Assembly (NCBI RefSeq): GCF_036231355.1
Contig: NZ_CP109496.1
Coordinates: 3,348,001 to 3,412,000, forward strand
Direction of reading: 5' to 3'
Length of the DNA: 64,000 nt
From: Streptomyces sp. NBC_01431
Lineage (GTDB): Bacteria > Actinomycetota > Actinomycetes > Streptomycetales > Streptomycetaceae
How positions within the stretch are numbered: the stretch's first letter is position 1; the number at the start of each line of letters is the position of its first letter. The notes beneath the pieces were generated by a model that had not been told where the DNA came from, searched no databases, and saw nothing but the letters and a program-made list of their open reading frames with translations. The translations under genes were made by a program, and so were the position numbers. Below, piece after piece: positions 63,203-64,000 of this stretch.

Positions 63203-64000
63203 CTAGATCTCCACGCCAACCGCCACCGGCTCGTTCACCAGGGTCACTCCGAAGGCCTGCTCGACGCCCGCGACCACTTCGCGGGCCAGGGCCAGCAGGT
63301 CCTCGGTGGTGGCGCCGCCGCGGTTGGTGAGGGCGAGGGTGTGCTTCGTGGAGATGCGCGCCGGGCCGCTTCCGTACCCCTTGGTGAAGCCTGCCTTGTC
63401 GATCAGCCAGGCGGCGGAGGTCTTGGTGCGGTCGGCGCCCACCGGCCAAGCGGGGGGCGTGACCTCGGCGCCGAGGTGCTCCTGAGCGCGGGCGAGGAAG
63501 GCCTCGTACGCCTCGTTGGGCAGGATCGGGTTGGTGAAGAACGAGCCCGCCGACCAGGTGTCGTGGTCCTCGGGGTCGAGCACCATGCCCTTGCCCGCAC
63601 GCAGCTTCAGAACAGTCTCGCGGGCCATCGTGGCGGGCACCCGGTCGCCGGGCCGCACGCCGAGCGTGCGGGCGGTCTCGGCGTACTTGACCGGCGCGGA
63701 GAGGCCCCCGGCGTCCTCAAGCTCGAAGACGACGCGCAGCACGACGTAGCGGTCGGGGTGCTGCTTGAACCGGCTGTGCCGGTACGAGAAGTCGCATTCG
63801 GCGCCGGGGATGGTGACCTTGGTGCGGCTGTGGCGGTCGTAGGCGACGACGTGGGTGATGGTGCTGGAGACTTCCTGGCCGTACGCCCCGACGTTCTGGA
63901 TCGGGGTGGCGCCGGCCGAGCCGGGGATGCCGGCGAGGCACTCGATGCCGGCCAGTCCGGCCTCGACGCTCCTGGCGACGGCCTCGCTCCACACCTCGCC
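63203..64000 (-). CDS. murB: UDP-N-acetylmuramate dehydrogenase, 5' end cut by window
   Basis: MurB reduces UDP-GlcNAc-enolpyruvate to UDP-MurNAc with NADPH and FAD. The visible 265 residues include the FAD-binding segment CLAGIPGSAGATPIQNVGAY, YDRHSRTKV, ECDFSYRHSRFKQHPDRYVV, the Ser general-acid motif AGSFFTNPIL, and the C-terminal SAAWLIDKAGFTKG and HTLALTNRGGATTEDLLAL. The frame stays open to the window edge, so the N-terminal FAD domain lies outside. Convergent with the oxidoreductase gene, 26 bp apart. Confidence 0.95.
   Translation of the reverse strand, partial: GEVWSEAVARSVEAGLAGIECLAGIPGSAGATPIQNVGAYGQEVSSTITHVVAYDRHSRTKVTIPGAECDFSYRHSRFKQHPDRYVVLRVVFELEDAGGLSAPVKYAETARTLGVRPGDRVPATMARETVLKLRAGKGMVLDPEDHDTWSAGSFFTNPILPNEAYEAFLARAQEHLGAEVTPPAWPVGADRTKTSAAWLIDKAGFTKGYGSGPARISTKHTLALTNRGGATTEDLLALAREVVAGVEQAFGVTLVNEPVAVGVEI

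Overview
This window is a piece of chromosome from a Streptomyces-type actinomycete. The DNA is very GC-rich with G/C-biased third codon positions, GTG and TTG starts are common, and the ribosomal proteins and RNA polymerase subunits read like Streptomyces sequences. RpoB is 1161 residues from a TTG start, S12 is 123 residues from a GTG start, and EF-Tu is 397 residues. Most genes lie on the minus strand, so the biological order runs from high to low coordinates. It is the core housekeeping region, not an accessory island. I saw no insertion sequence, prophage, CRISPR array or biosynthetic cluster.

Layout. 64.0-58.5 kb: partial murB, an NAD(P)H-binding oxidoreductase divergent from a TetR regulator with a duplicated operator, an adenosine deaminase family gene, an aspartate-type aminotransferase, tRNA-Trp, secE and nusG. 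57.4-53.7 kb: rplK-rplA, a lipoprotein gene, then rplJ-rplL behind an L10-type leader. 53.1-45.6 kb: rpoB-rpoC. 45.2-40.9 kb: the str operon (rpsL, rpsG, fusA, tuf). 40.8-38.7 kb: one plus-strand PIG-L deacetylase lipoprotein. 38.0-32.7 kb: the S10 operon (rpsJ to rpsQ). 32.6-28.3 kb: the spc operon (rplN to rplO). 28.0-26.1 kb: secY-adk. 25.6-20.4 kb: map, infA, rpmJ, rpsM, rpsK, rpoA, rplQ, truA. 19.5-14.0 kb: an ABC-F ATPase, rplM-rpsI, glmM, and coaA on the plus strand. 13.9-1.2 kb: glmS-acpS, nnr (NAD(P)HX repair), an L,D-transpeptidase, alr, an alpha/beta hydrolase, tsaE, a 59-residue small protein, tsaB-rimI-tsaD, and a polysaccharide deacetylase lipoprotein. 1.1-0 kb: a YciI-like protein and a partial VOC-family protein.

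The genes supply translation (ribosome, EF-G, EF-Tu, IF-1), transcription (rpoA/B/C, nusG), secretion (secE, secY), and protein and tRNA maturation (map, rimI, truA, the t6A genes tsaB/D/E). They also supply cell-wall precursors (glmS, glmM, alr, murB, L,D-transpeptidase) and cofactor metabolism (coaA, acpS, nnr).

The most interesting signals are not whole genes. They are: a 24-of-25-base element with a stem-loop shared by the leaders of the S10 and str operons; three consecutive hairpins at the S10/spc boundary; a degenerate L,D-transpeptidase-like protein that lacks the catalytic Cys; dispersed Streptomyces-type intergenic repeats, one inside the rpoA-rplQ gap; a long palindrome before a small protein gene; and a duplicated TetR operator. 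I found no clearly new multi-gene system.
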